Source: Stentor coeruleus (Eukaryota; Ciliophora; Heterotrichea; Heterotrichida; Stentoridae). Taken from it: 64,000 nucleotides of DNA. The position numbers and the translations under genes were made by a program. Below the pieces are notes generated by a model. It was not told the origin of the DNA. It did no database searches and saw only the letters and a program-made list of their open reading frames with translations. Positions 50,452-58,835 of this stretch are shown here, in pieces. Each line of letters starts with the position of its first letter. Within the stretch, counting starts at the first letter, position 1. The stretch spans positions 1 through 64,000 of the forward strand of contig MPUH01000237.1 in assembly GCA_001970955.1 (NCBI GenBank). The letters are read 5' to 3'.

Positions 50452-51258
50452 ATGGAAAGTATGAAATTTTGTTCAAACTTGCAAATTACAAATAAAAATA
50501 TGAATTCAAGTTTTCCAAAGGCTGGTGCAATAAAATCCTTATGCTTATATAGTAAAACTCACATGTCTGAGAATGAAAATACTTCTAAAATTATTAGAGG
50601 AAATAAAGGGTCTAATGAAGCAATGACTCAGTTAAGTTCTAATATTAATGAAAGCGTATTAGAAACTAAATTCCAATTACCACAGATCATTAATGATGTT
50701 ATACCAAATACAAAGTTAAGAAGGCATGTGTCAAAAATCGAACTAAATCGAAAAATGACAATGAAAATGTCACTGAACAAAATCTCAGCCTCAAATCCAA
50801 TAATAAAAACCTCTGAACTCGAAGAAAAATCTGCAAGTTTCAACCTAAAACCCCAATATCAAAAAAACCTAAAAAGTACCAGTTCAGAAACTAACAAAAA
50901 CAAATCCTATTTAAACCCCAAAGAAAAATACTATAGAAAACTCCTACCTTTAGAATACATAAAAATAAAAATAATCAAAAAAAGCTCAATCCTCGAAATG
51001 CTCAAGCCCCATCAAATCGAAAGAATTATGGAAAATCTTGGACATGACAACAAAAACCTGAAACCAAAAAACCCTAGAATGAACCTTGCCCATAAAATAA
51101 CAAATTATTATAATGAATTAGTATATAACTCTACAACCCCAATATACAATAACAAAATATCAAATCCATATATGAATTTATCAAATATTGATAAAAACAA
51201 ATGCAAAAATGATTATTTAGAATATACCAAAAGTGAAAATATTATTGATTATGCTTAA
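50452..51258 (+). CDS. Unknown Asn/Lys-rich protein, 268 aa
   Basis: The ATG at 50452 (MESMKFCSNLQITN) is preferred, because the frame upstream offers only a GTG. No family is recognised. The protein is polar, with short helical stretches (LRRHVSKIELNRKMTMKMSL, SILEMLKPHQIERIMENLG). The second of these could be a small folded or peptide-binding helix pair. The coding strand of the second half is markedly G-poor and rich in AAC/CCA-type codons compared with other genes, giving an Asn/Pro/Lys bias. Confidence 0.6.
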   Translation: MESMKFCSNLQITNKNMNSSFPKAGAIKSLCLYSKTHMSENENTSKIIRGNKGSNEAMTQLSSNINESVLETKFQLPQIINDVIPNTKLRRHVSKIELNRKMTMKMSLNKISASNPIIKTSELEEKSASFNLKPQYQKNLKSTSSETNKNKSYLNPKEKYYRKLLPLEYIKIKIIKKSSILEMLKPHQIERIMENLGHDNKNLKPKNPRMNLAHKITNYYNELVYNSTTPIYNNKISNPYMNLSNIDKNKCKNDYLEYTKSENIIDYA

Positions 51259-52023
51259 TATTATGAAAAAAAAAACATGATTTATGTTAATAGGATATAA
51301 TTATTTAAAGATATATTTTATAATAAATATGCTCGAGATTGCTATCGATAAATGAAATAATCTAGGTTTGAGAAAATTAAAGGTTTGGCTTATGATAAGA
51401 AGAAAGATATGGAAAGGATATAGAAATATTTTTTCCTGATATTAAAAAATAGAATAAAGTGCTAGATTTGACTGTGTTTTCATGAAAGTTTTATAGACTA
51501 TTTGAATGATTTTTTTATAGGAAAATTAGTAAAAAAAATTGTGATGAGTTAGAAAAAATTATGCATCTGTGGAAGATAAGAGTAAAGTTTCGGATTCCTG
51601 ATTTGGGATAATGGATTTGTCGGGCTGAATAAAAAGAAATGGTTTTGGTAAAAAATTAAGGATATTACTATAAACTTTAGAGAACTGTAATAAAAACGCA
51701 AATCTTATAATAAAAGAATTACTATCATGCAACAAAAAGCAAAATAAACTAGAAAAATCTTGTTTATCTTGTCAGTCTTTTAAATTACTATAAATTCTTA
51801 TCTTATAAACTTAATTACTCTTTTCTTACCTTTACCCTTAAATACTTGATTATTTTATCCTAAAATTATAATCTACAGATATTACTACAACTTTCATATA
51901 TAATAATATCCTATAAAAATCAAAAATAAAACCTATCAAAAAACCAAAACTATAAACATCAACCAACTCACAAACTCTTCCACAAAAAAATAACCCTAAA
52001 AATAAAACTAACCATAAATAACC
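51259..52023. other. Convergent spacer showing both trailer skews
   Basis: Bases 51259-51670 are C-poor with abundant G, and bases 51760-52023 are G-poor with abundant C. The switch falls midway between two convergent genes. No gene is recognised. Confidence 0.5.
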
Positions 52024-53199
52024 TTAAGAACTAAGCCAATGTTCAATTTCTTCAACATTTTCCACACTCTGAATTAGCTTCTTTTCAACTAAATCCCAAA
52101 GCCCAGCTCCACTATTCTCATAAGTCATAACCGCATATTTTCTACTATTCGATATCCTCATCTCTCTAATATCCGCATATTCCGGTACAATTTCTACCAT
52201 TTTCCACTCATTAATATCAACAGTATAAATCGTAATATCCACACAATAAAACACTAAATCCATTTCATCATCAGCATAAAATTTCGATACTGACATATAC
52301 TTGTTATCAACACTAAAAGTATTCAAATTCTGATTCAAAATCATATCATAAACCCCAATTTTATCAGAATTACTCACATAAACAATAGTTTCATCATCAT
52401 AAACTCTAAAATATTTAACCCCTCCAGTATTAAGAGTTATCATAGAATCTCCAGTTTTTGTATCCCATATATGTATTTCATCATTAGGTCCACCAGTATA
52501 TATAAATTCTCCATCACCACTAAATGCAACATTATTTATCATACCATTATGATTAGGTATTTCAATTTTTGATGTTAAAGTTTTTAAATCCCATATTATA
52601 ACTTTTTTATCACTAGAACCAGAAATAGCATAATTTCCATTAGAAGATACATCGATAGACCAAACAAAACTATCATGGTCTTTTAATACAGCTTTTTGGG
52701 TTAATGAGATTAAATCCCATACTCGAACTGTTGAATCTCTTGAAGATGAATATAAAGTTTTTTCATCTGGAGATATTTGGATTGAAGTTACCCAATCTGT
52801 ATGTCCTCTTAAAACCCCAATGAGGATTTTATATTCAAGGTTCCATATACGGATTGTGGAATCCCATGAACTTGAGATTAGAAATTTTGAATTCGCTGTT
52901 AAGATTAAGCATGTCACTGCTGATGTATGTCCTTCTAGCATATATAATTGCTTATGTTCTTTTAAATCCCATATACGTATTGTATAATCCTTACTTCCAG
53001 TATATAAAATATCATTGCGGGATAAAAATGAAGTCACTTCATCTACATGGCCAGATACTAAATTTCCATAAAAGCTATAGAATTTAGCTATCTGCTCTTT
53101 GTATTTAAGCCCAGTAATATCCCCACAAGGGCAACTAATACAAGATATAATAGCTATGCATATAGCTATAAAAGCAAAAATGACGTGGCTTTTTTTCAT
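52024..53199 (-). CDS. WD40 protein with signal peptide or membrane anchor, 391 aa
   Basis: The preferred start is the ATG at 53197-53199. It places a Lys-Lys-flanked hydrophobic stretch (MKKSHVIFAFIAICIAIIS) at the N-terminus, a typical signal peptide or signal anchor, followed by CPCGD. Seven to eight WD repeats follow with clear GH...IWD cores (DYTIRIWDLKEH, DSTIRIWNLEYK, DSTVRVWDLISL, KKVIIWDLKTL, DEIHIWDTKTG), forming one propeller. WD40 propellers are normally cytosolic or nuclear, so a lumenal or extracellular propeller is unusual. The longer frame upstream would overlap the MORN gene and bury the signal. Partner unknown. Confidence 0.78.
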   Translation of the reverse strand: MKKSHVIFAFIAICIAIISCISCPCGDITGLKYKEQIAKFYSFYGNLVSGHVDEVTSFLSRNDILYTGSKDYTIRIWDLKEHKQLYMLEGHTSAVTCLILTANSKFLISSSWDSTIRIWNLEYKILIGVLRGHTDWVTSIQISPDEKTLYSSSRDSTVRVWDLISLTQKAVLKDHDSFVWSIDVSSNGNYAISGSSDKKVIIWDLKTLTSKIEIPNHNGMINNVAFSGDGEFIYTGGPNDEIHIWDTKTGDSMITLNTGGVKYFRVYDDETIVYVSNSDKIGVYDMILNQNLNTFSVDNKYMSVSKFYADDEMDLVFYCVDITIYTVDINEWKMVEIVPEYADIREMRISNSRKYAVMTYENSGAGLWDLVEKKLIQSVENVEEIEHWLSS

Positions 53200-53225
53200 T
53201 ATATTCAGATTATGGTTTAACTTTA

Positions 53226-54413
53226 TTAATAATTTTTTATCCTTCTCCCATCTTTCCATTCACCTTCACGTGACCCTTGTGGAGTTACATATGTCCCTCT
53301 TCCTTCTTGCTTACCATTTAACCAATACCCTTCATACCTTCTCCCATCAGGCCATATGAAAATCCCAAAACCTTGTTTTTTATCGTCTATATATTCTCCT
53401 TCATAGCTTCTTCCATCACTCCATGTAAAAAGTCCTTTACCATCCATTTTATTATCTTTCCAGTCTCCAACAAATTTCCTTCCATCACTCCATACATAAG
53501 TTCCAGTGCCATGTATATTGTTTTCTCTAAACTCTCCCTCATAAATCGACCCATCAGCCCATTCAAACTTCCCAAATCCATGTTTCTGACCATTTATATA
53601 CTGCCCTTGATACTTTGCCCCATCTGGCCATGTTTCCGACCCTTGTCCATGTTGTTTATCATTTTCCCAAGTTCCTTCATATTTAGCTCCATCTGAGTGT
53701 ATATAAATCCCATGCCCATGAGCTTTATCATTAACCCATTCTCCTTCATAAACATCTCCATTACTATGAATAAGCCTTCCTCGACCATTAGCTTTATCAT
53801 TTTCCCAATATCCTTCATATAAAGACCCATCTTTCCATATATGAGTTCCTTTACCATGTCTTTCTTTCTGCCCATTCCATTCCCCACTAAATATTGCCCC
53901 ATTTTCTATCATCACTGGACCTCGTCTTATAATCCCATCTATTTTTAAATTGTCGTTATTACTATAAATAAAATCCCCTAGTTTTATGCGTATTGATTTT
54001 ATCATTGAGCTTGAGTAATCTGGAAGTATATGGATTGGGATTTCAATAAGCTCTTGACGGGCTTGATCTTTGTTTTCTATATCTTCAAAGTTTTTTATAT
54101 TGAATCTGTCGTTAAGATCATTTAGAAATGCTATTGGTTTATCAGAAATATTCATTGATTTCACTTTTCTTCTGTCGAGATAACCTCGGATTGTTGATTG
54201 AAGCTTTATAATATCGTTTAGGTTTCCTTTGAATATAGGTAAATTTTGATTTGATTCAATTTCAGAATATCTTTCAGGGGCATAACATTCAGAAAGTTTT
54301 TTAGAATTACTATCTATTGATTTTTTAAGTACTATTTCAGGTGGATTTGTCAACTTTTCTGTATCTATTTGCTTTTCTTCATGAATACCATGAAGGCAAG
54401 AACAATTTCCCAT
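53226..54413 (-). CDS. N-myristoylation-motif IQ/MORN-repeat protein, 395 aa
   Basis: It begins MGNCSCLHG, a strong N-myristoylation site (Gly2) with nearby palmitoylatable Cys4 and Cys6, so membrane attachment is likely. An IQ-like motif (IIKLQSTIRGYLDRRK, about 70-85) may bind calmodulin. From about 165 to the end there are nine 23-residue MORN repeats plus a partial tenth, each like YEGxWxNDKxHGxGxxxxxDG. MORN arrays bind lipids or other proteins and are common in ciliate and apicomplexan cortex. The stop lies 26 bases from the start of the next minus-strand gene. The first codons are duplicated upstream by an assembly artefact. Confidence 0.88.
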   Translation of the reverse strand: MGNCSCLHGIHEEKQIDTEKLTNPPEIVLKKSIDSNSKKLSECYAPERYSEIESNQNLPIFKGNLNDIIKLQSTIRGYLDRRKVKSMNISDKPIAFLNDLNDRFNIKNFEDIENKDQARQELIEIPIHILPDYSSSMIKSIRIKLGDFIYSNNDNLKIDGIIRRGPVMIENGAIFSGEWNGQKERHGKGTHIWKDGSLYEGYWENDKANGRGRLIHSNGDVYEGEWVNDKAHGHGIYIHSDGAKYEGTWENDKQHGQGSETWPDGAKYQGQYINGQKHGFGKFEWADGSIYEGEFRENNIHGTGTYVWSDGRKFVGDWKDNKMDGKGLFTWSDGRSYEGEYIDDKKQGFGIFIWPDGRRYEGYWLNGKQEGRGTYVTPQGSREGEWKDGRRIKNY

Positions 54414-54665
54414 ACTATTATTATTAATTTAAATTAATCATTACTTGAACAATAAAAAACTAGTATTTTTTTAGATTTTAAATGATTATGAGATGCTTAT
54501 GATGTTTTATTTAGTGATTGTTTANATACCATGAAGGCAAGAACAATTTCCCATACTATTATTATTAATTTAAATTAATCATTACTTGAACAATAAAAAA
54601 GTAGTATTTTTTTAGATTTTAAATGATTATGAGATGCTTATGATGTTTTATTTAGTGATTGTTTA
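54385..54665. repeat. 140-bp near-identical duplicate across a single N (assembly join)
   Basis: Bases 54385-54524 and 54526-54665 match at 139 of 140 positions, with the N at 54525 between them. The left copy contains the start of the MORN gene, and the right copy repeats those codons without the rest. It is read as an unmerged contig overlap. The true chromosome should be about 141 bases shorter here. Confidence 0.9.
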
Positions 54666-55119
54666 TAAGAAAAAGGAATAAGTTTAGCTATTGAACAACA
54701 AAAATATATAATTTGACAAGGTAATGCATTTATAGGTAAAAAAAGTTATAAGTCCAGCTAGTGAATTCAGATATAATCTAACTCAAACTAAATTCTTCTA
54801 TCATCATTTTAACCTTTAAAAAAAAATTATATGTTTTATCATGGAAGCTTATCAAAATTCAAAAAAAAACATCAAACCTAAACCTATAGTCTTAAGCAAA
54901 TGAAATTTTCAAATAAACACATATTTTATATTTGTGTGGTTATAAGCCAAATGCAGGTTAATTACAATTTTTGGTGGAGGTTTCATGGAAAAAACAGAAA
55001 CCGTGAAGCTGATTTCCATAAGACTACTTTGAGAAAATAATATTTAATCTATAAAATAACACTTTCAAACATTTATCTAACAGCTGATTACTGAAAAATA
55101 TAAGATAATAATAATTGGT
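54666..55119. other. Divergent spacer
   Basis: AT-rich, leading to the ATG at 55120. No gene or RNA is recognised. Confidence 0.55.
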
Positions 55120-55704
55120 ATGGATGAAGAGTTTAAAGAGATCAACAAAATTGTCAGAATACCGTTGTTATCAAGAGCAGGAAAAGCTATGAAAATCCCA
55201 TTGCCAAGATCTGCAAGGAAAATTGTGTATAGTCCAAAAGAAAGCTTTATCCCTGAAATAATGACAGCTGAAAAAGCAAAGGGCGAGTTGAAGAAAATAG
55301 AAGCAATAAAGGTAAAATTGCTTAAAGAGTCTTTAAGACCAAAGCTTATGGGATGTTTTAAAAGTGTATCACGTTCAAGCAACCCTAGTGTTAGAAAGTC
55401 TCCATCTGGGACCGTATCACCTCCTCCAGGTTCTTATAACCCGAAATATGAATTTATGTGCCCACAGATTCATGGGTATATAAAATATCCTAAGAGAATT
55501 ATGGTCAAATCAAAATCAACTAAACTCAATAATCTACCAAGGAAAACTCATAGTGCTTTTCGTGATAAAAACCTTGAACATAAAATTGATACATCTGGTT
55601 TTTTATTAGAACATATAAATGATAGACATAATAAAAAGATTAATGATCGATATACACAAGAAGGGTTTTATACTACAAGACAAGCATATACTCCATTGTC
55701 ATAG
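55120..55704 (+). CDS. Basic protein with a PGxY-type motif, 194 aa
   Basis: No named family. The protein is Lys-rich. It contains one SPPPGSYNPKYEF segment, like the STPGR/SHIPPO motif (PGPxxY) of axonemal and microtubule-inner proteins. The N-terminal half has a helical stretch (MTAEKAKGELKKIEAIKVKL), and the C-terminus holds Tyr/Thr-rich short motifs (RYTQEGFYTTRQAYTPLS). A cytoskeletal role is an inference from one motif only. It is convergent with the ankyrin gene, 73 bases away. Confidence 0.6.
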   Translation: MDEEFKEINKIVRIPLLSRAGKAMKIPLPRSARKIVYSPKESFIPEIMTAEKAKGELKKIEAIKVKLLKESLRPKLMGCFKSVSRSSNPSVRKSPSGTVSPPPGSYNPKYEFMCPQIHGYIKYPKRIMVKSKSTKLNNLPRKTHSAFRDKNLEHKIDTSGFLLEHINDRHNKKINDRYTQEGFYTTRQAYTPLS

Positions 55705-55777
55705 ATAAAAAATAAACTAATCATATAATCGTATTATTATTATTTTTATATACACAAAGTATATTTTTTATATTATC

Positions 55778-56575
55778 TTAAGCTACATTTGTTGTTGTTC
55801 TTATCATAGTTGGCATTCTTATAGTATTTTGTCGACTTTTACGTTTTAATCCACTGATCATAGATGCGATATCAAAATGTCCTTTACTCTGGGCAATTTC
55901 TTCAGGTTGTCTTCCCATCATATCAGATTCATAAATACTAGCTTTACAAGATAATAAATATTTTACAATTTCCATATGTCCTCTTTTACATGCCCAATGC
56001 AAAGCTGTTTGATCTATAGAGTCAGATGATCTAACAAGTTCAGGAACATCAATAAGCATTTCAATAACACCAGCCATATTCCCACTTTTGACTTCTTTTA
56101 GAAACTGTTCCGATTTTGGGTGGGTGAATTTTCCTTTTGATGACCTTTTTAAAGACTCCAAGTTAGTTATTAAAGTTTTTCTTGAGGATTTTATTATAAA
56201 ACTTTTTAGTTGACTTTTGATATCAGCTGCTTTGGCTATGATTGTATCGTAGTTTATGATTTTGTTTAGAGATTTTATGTCTTCTTCCATTGATTTACCT
56301 TTAAGGTCGTAATTTGATGGGTTTGGGGATAGTTGGACGTAGTATCTGGATTTTGGGATAAATGAAACTTCAGCTAGTCTAGTTTTGGTTATGGTTGATG
56401 GGATTTCTAATGGTTTTTTGTTGTGTCGGATGTTAGAAAGGAGTTTGGATTTTAAAGAGTTAAAGTTACTACCTTGGGATAGACCAACTTTGTGGATTTT
56501 TCTTGAGGGCGAAAGCTTTTTAGGAGTGGATTTTAGCATGGATAAGGATTTGGAATTTCTCATATGATGGCTCAT
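55778..56575 (-). CDS. Ankyrin-repeat protein, 265 aa
   Basis: The N-terminal 160 residues are basic and Ser-rich with unknown role (SLSMLKSTPKKLSPSRK). From about 165, three ankyrin units are visible: KEVKSGNMAGVIEMLIDVPE, then DQTALHWACKRGHMEIVKYL (a canonical TALHWA..GH..IV..LL) and GRQPEEIAQSKGHFDIASMI. The C-terminal cap is basic (LKRKSRQNTIRMPTMI). It likely mediates protein-protein contact. No catalytic or membrane domain is present. Confidence 0.8.
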   Translation of the reverse strand: MSHHMRNSKSLSMLKSTPKKLSPSRKIHKVGLSQGSNFNSLKSKLLSNIRHNKKPLEIPSTITKTRLAEVSFIPKSRYYVQLSPNPSNYDLKGKSMEEDIKSLNKIINYDTIIAKAADIKSQLKSFIIKSSRKTLITNLESLKRSSKGKFTHPKSEQFLKEVKSGNMAGVIEMLIDVPELVRSSDSIDQTALHWACKRGHMEIVKYLLSCKASIYESDMMGRQPEEIAQSKGHFDIASMISGLKRKSRQNTIRMPTMIRTTTNVA

Positions 56576-57102
56576 TGAATTGAGTTGTATATTAATAATT
56601 ATCTACTGATATAAACCACCTTATTATGCAGTTTAAAAAAATCACAACATTTAAGGCTTTTTATAAGTTTATAAATCACGAAAATGCTTTATAAAATAAT
56701 ATAAACCTTTTAAGTCATATGCAAATATTCAAATATTATGATATTCTTTTACATGTTGTCAAATGATTATGTATGTACTGATCCCTTCATACAAACTCAT
56801 ACTAATAACCTTAGGTATTTTCCTTAAAAACTATATAAATTCATAATAAAATCTTTAAAACTTATCATATCCTTTACTTCTCCCATCCTCACAATAATTA
56901 CTATAAGTTTTTATATAACCACTAATACACAAAAATAAAAATGATAAAATAACTATATCAACTAAAAATTATCATACAATCACATATTCTATCATAAATA
57001 TTATATAAATATCAGATTGATTTTTATACAAATATATTCATAAAGTCTAAACCACTAATTTAGGATTATCATCTACAACATTGATAATTTTACTAAAATT
57101 TC
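56576..57102. other. Spacer between minus-strand genes
   Basis: Bases 56870-57060, the trailer of the 57.1-kb gene, are poor in G. No gene is recognised. Confidence 0.55.
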
Positions 57103-57336
57103 TTAATCCGTATTAGAAGATTTATCAGCAGGTCTCTTACGTATTTTCGCAGCAACTTCCTTAGCTTTTTCTATTGAGTGCATAAGTCTTATTTTATTCG
57201 CATCTCTTTCTTGAGTGTAATCAAATTCTTTCATCATAAGATTTTCTTCTCTATTAACTCGCCATGTCCAAAATTTATCTTTTTGAACTTCGTTAGCTTT
57301 ATCATATCCTTCCATTAATAAATTGCTTTTCTTCAT
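57103..57336 (-). CDS. Small basic helical protein, 77 aa
   Basis: The start is the ATG at 57334-57336 (MKKSNLLMEGYDKANEV), since nine bases further upstream there is only TTG. One long amphipathic charged helix (FWTWRVNREENLMMKEFDYT, then SIEKAKEVAAKIRKRPAD) makes up nearly all of it. No family is recognised. The size and charge are compatible with a nuclear or ribosome-linked small protein. The conserved-looking Trp pair suggests real selection, but I cannot test this. Confidence 0.55.
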   Translation of the reverse strand: MKKSNLLMEGYDKANEVQKDKFWTWRVNREENLMMKEFDYTQERDANKIRLMHSIEKAKEVAAKIRKRPADKSSNTD

Positions 57337-57771
57337 AGTATTCAAATTATCTCTTTTTCTTTAAATAGGTCTTTTGTATCAAAAACTAACAATACCTAGA
57401 ATACCCAAAGACTCTAGGTTTTCAGTTTTTATTGAAAAAATCACACTAAGCTATATACAAATATATAAAAATTTTCATGTAAAAATCTTATTTAAAACAT
57501 TTTCTGTACAGGTTGTTTAGATTTGAGCTTTAAAGTCTAGATAAAAGGCAATATAGGACGGTGCCGACAAACTTGAATCCTGGGTTTAAGATGAGAATCT
57601 AGCTGATATTATCGATTAGGATTTTATAAACATCTAAAGAGCTAGACTATACAAGGCACAGTTAAGTAAAATAACATATCATATCATCGGTAATCATGTA
57701 TTTTTTTATGATTATAATTTATACTATCTAGTTAAAAGAACTATTTATATTATTCGTAATATAATTACTAA
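57337..57771. other. Divergent spacer with a GC-richer, possibly structured segment
   Basis: Bases about 57540-57665 are less AT-rich than the surroundings (for example GGACGGTGCCGAC). They include a 7-bp inverted repeat (TCTAGCT at 57598-57604, AGCTAGA at 57640-57646) and an ACA-like end (ACAAGGCACAG). A small noncoding RNA is possible, but no known family was recognised. No open frame was seen. Confidence 0.3.
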
Positions 57772-58026
57772 ATGTCCATTATTAGAACGAAGCTACAGTT
57801 GAAGCGCCCTAGGAATTTTGTCTCTGATGAGGCTCCAAAGAAAAAGGTCCAGACAAGCACTTTGACTAAGGCAGAAGAAGCATTTAAACAGCATCGTGAG
57901 AAAAATTTTGATAAGAATATTGGTGAAAAAGTCAAAAAAACTCACAGGGCAAAAGTTGAAAAATATAATAAGCTTCTTACTGATTTGCCAGAGCATAATG
58001 ATATACCTCGTGTAGGTCCAGGATAA
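57772..58026 (+). CDS. FAM32A: FAM32A family nuclear protein, 84 aa
   Basis: A small basic nuclear protein linked in animals to the catalytic spliceosome. The family layout is clear. An N-terminal KLQLK block is followed by a Lys-rich stretch and the helix TKAEEAFKQHREKNF. The diagnostic end THRAKVEKYNKLLTDLPEHNDIPRVGPG is seen here in pieces THRAKVEKYNKLLTDL and EHNDIPRVG, matching THKQRVEDFN and EHYDIPKV of the human protein. The variable middle is shorter than in vertebrates (84 versus 112 aa). Confidence 0.88.
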   Translation: MSIIRTKLQLKRPRNFVSDEAPKKKVQTSTLTKAEEAFKQHREKNFDKNIGEKVKKTHRAKVEKYNKLLTDLPEHNDIPRVGPG

Positions 58027-58149
58027 TAATTCAATATAATAACAAGCATTTCCCTTAACTTTATATTATCATTGATTTATACTCTTCTTTAATAAAATTA
58101 TTCACCTAGATATTATTAATCTCAACTTCTGATGATATAAAATTCAGCA

Positions 58150-58545
58150 TGAAAACATTTTTTATAGATAAAAACTAACTGATAATATGATAATTAAATA
58201 ATATAAGCTGGGGAAATTTTAAAAGTAGTAAAATTTCTTAAACTTTATTATCCTTGGTTATATAAAAATATAAATTAGAAATCACAATAAATAGAAAATC
58301 TGCGCTTTTAGAAAATTTCATCCTAGTATTTGAAGATTTATTGAGTTTTTGATAAACTCTAAAACTTTAGGCTTTTAATTTTTTTATATCCTTTATGATG
58401 CTAATCTTATATATAAAGTAAAGAAAAAAAATACTTAAAGTTCACATTTGAAGCTCATGGTTAGATTTTTTATCGGACCTTATTTTTTATATTATAAAAG
58501 TTTTCCAAAAGTCTCCTGATTTAGAACTTTGGGGTTACCCTCTGC
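58150..58545 (-). pseudogene. Decayed partial copy of the SEC12-like gene
   Basis: Alignable by eye with 63120-63535 on the same strand. Shared blocks include AATCTGCGCTTTTAGAAAAT, GGTTATATAA.AATAT, and the GAGCTCATG...TAGAT..TTATCG.ACCTT region followed by AAAAGTCTC. The copy has many indels and substitutions and no open frame, and lacks both ends of the gene. It lies about 4.9 kb from its parent, with the channel gene between them. Confidence 0.8.
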
Positions 58546-58835
58546 ATTTCTCATCAAAACATTTTCATCATATTTAAAAATACTTTCCATTATATTTCAA
58601 GTCCACCACATCACATTTCAAGAAATTTTCTATCACATGAAATGATTTCTTAAACTGATAAAAATTACAATTATCAACATCACCTTATTTATTAAAAATA
58701 AAAGCATTACTCCAAGAGAAAAAATTTTAGTTCTGATATAAAATATATACATTTATATAAAGTTCTCTATACAATCAATATATTTATAATACAACTCTAA
58801 ATTTTACTAATCTAATCAAAAAACAATGGATATAA

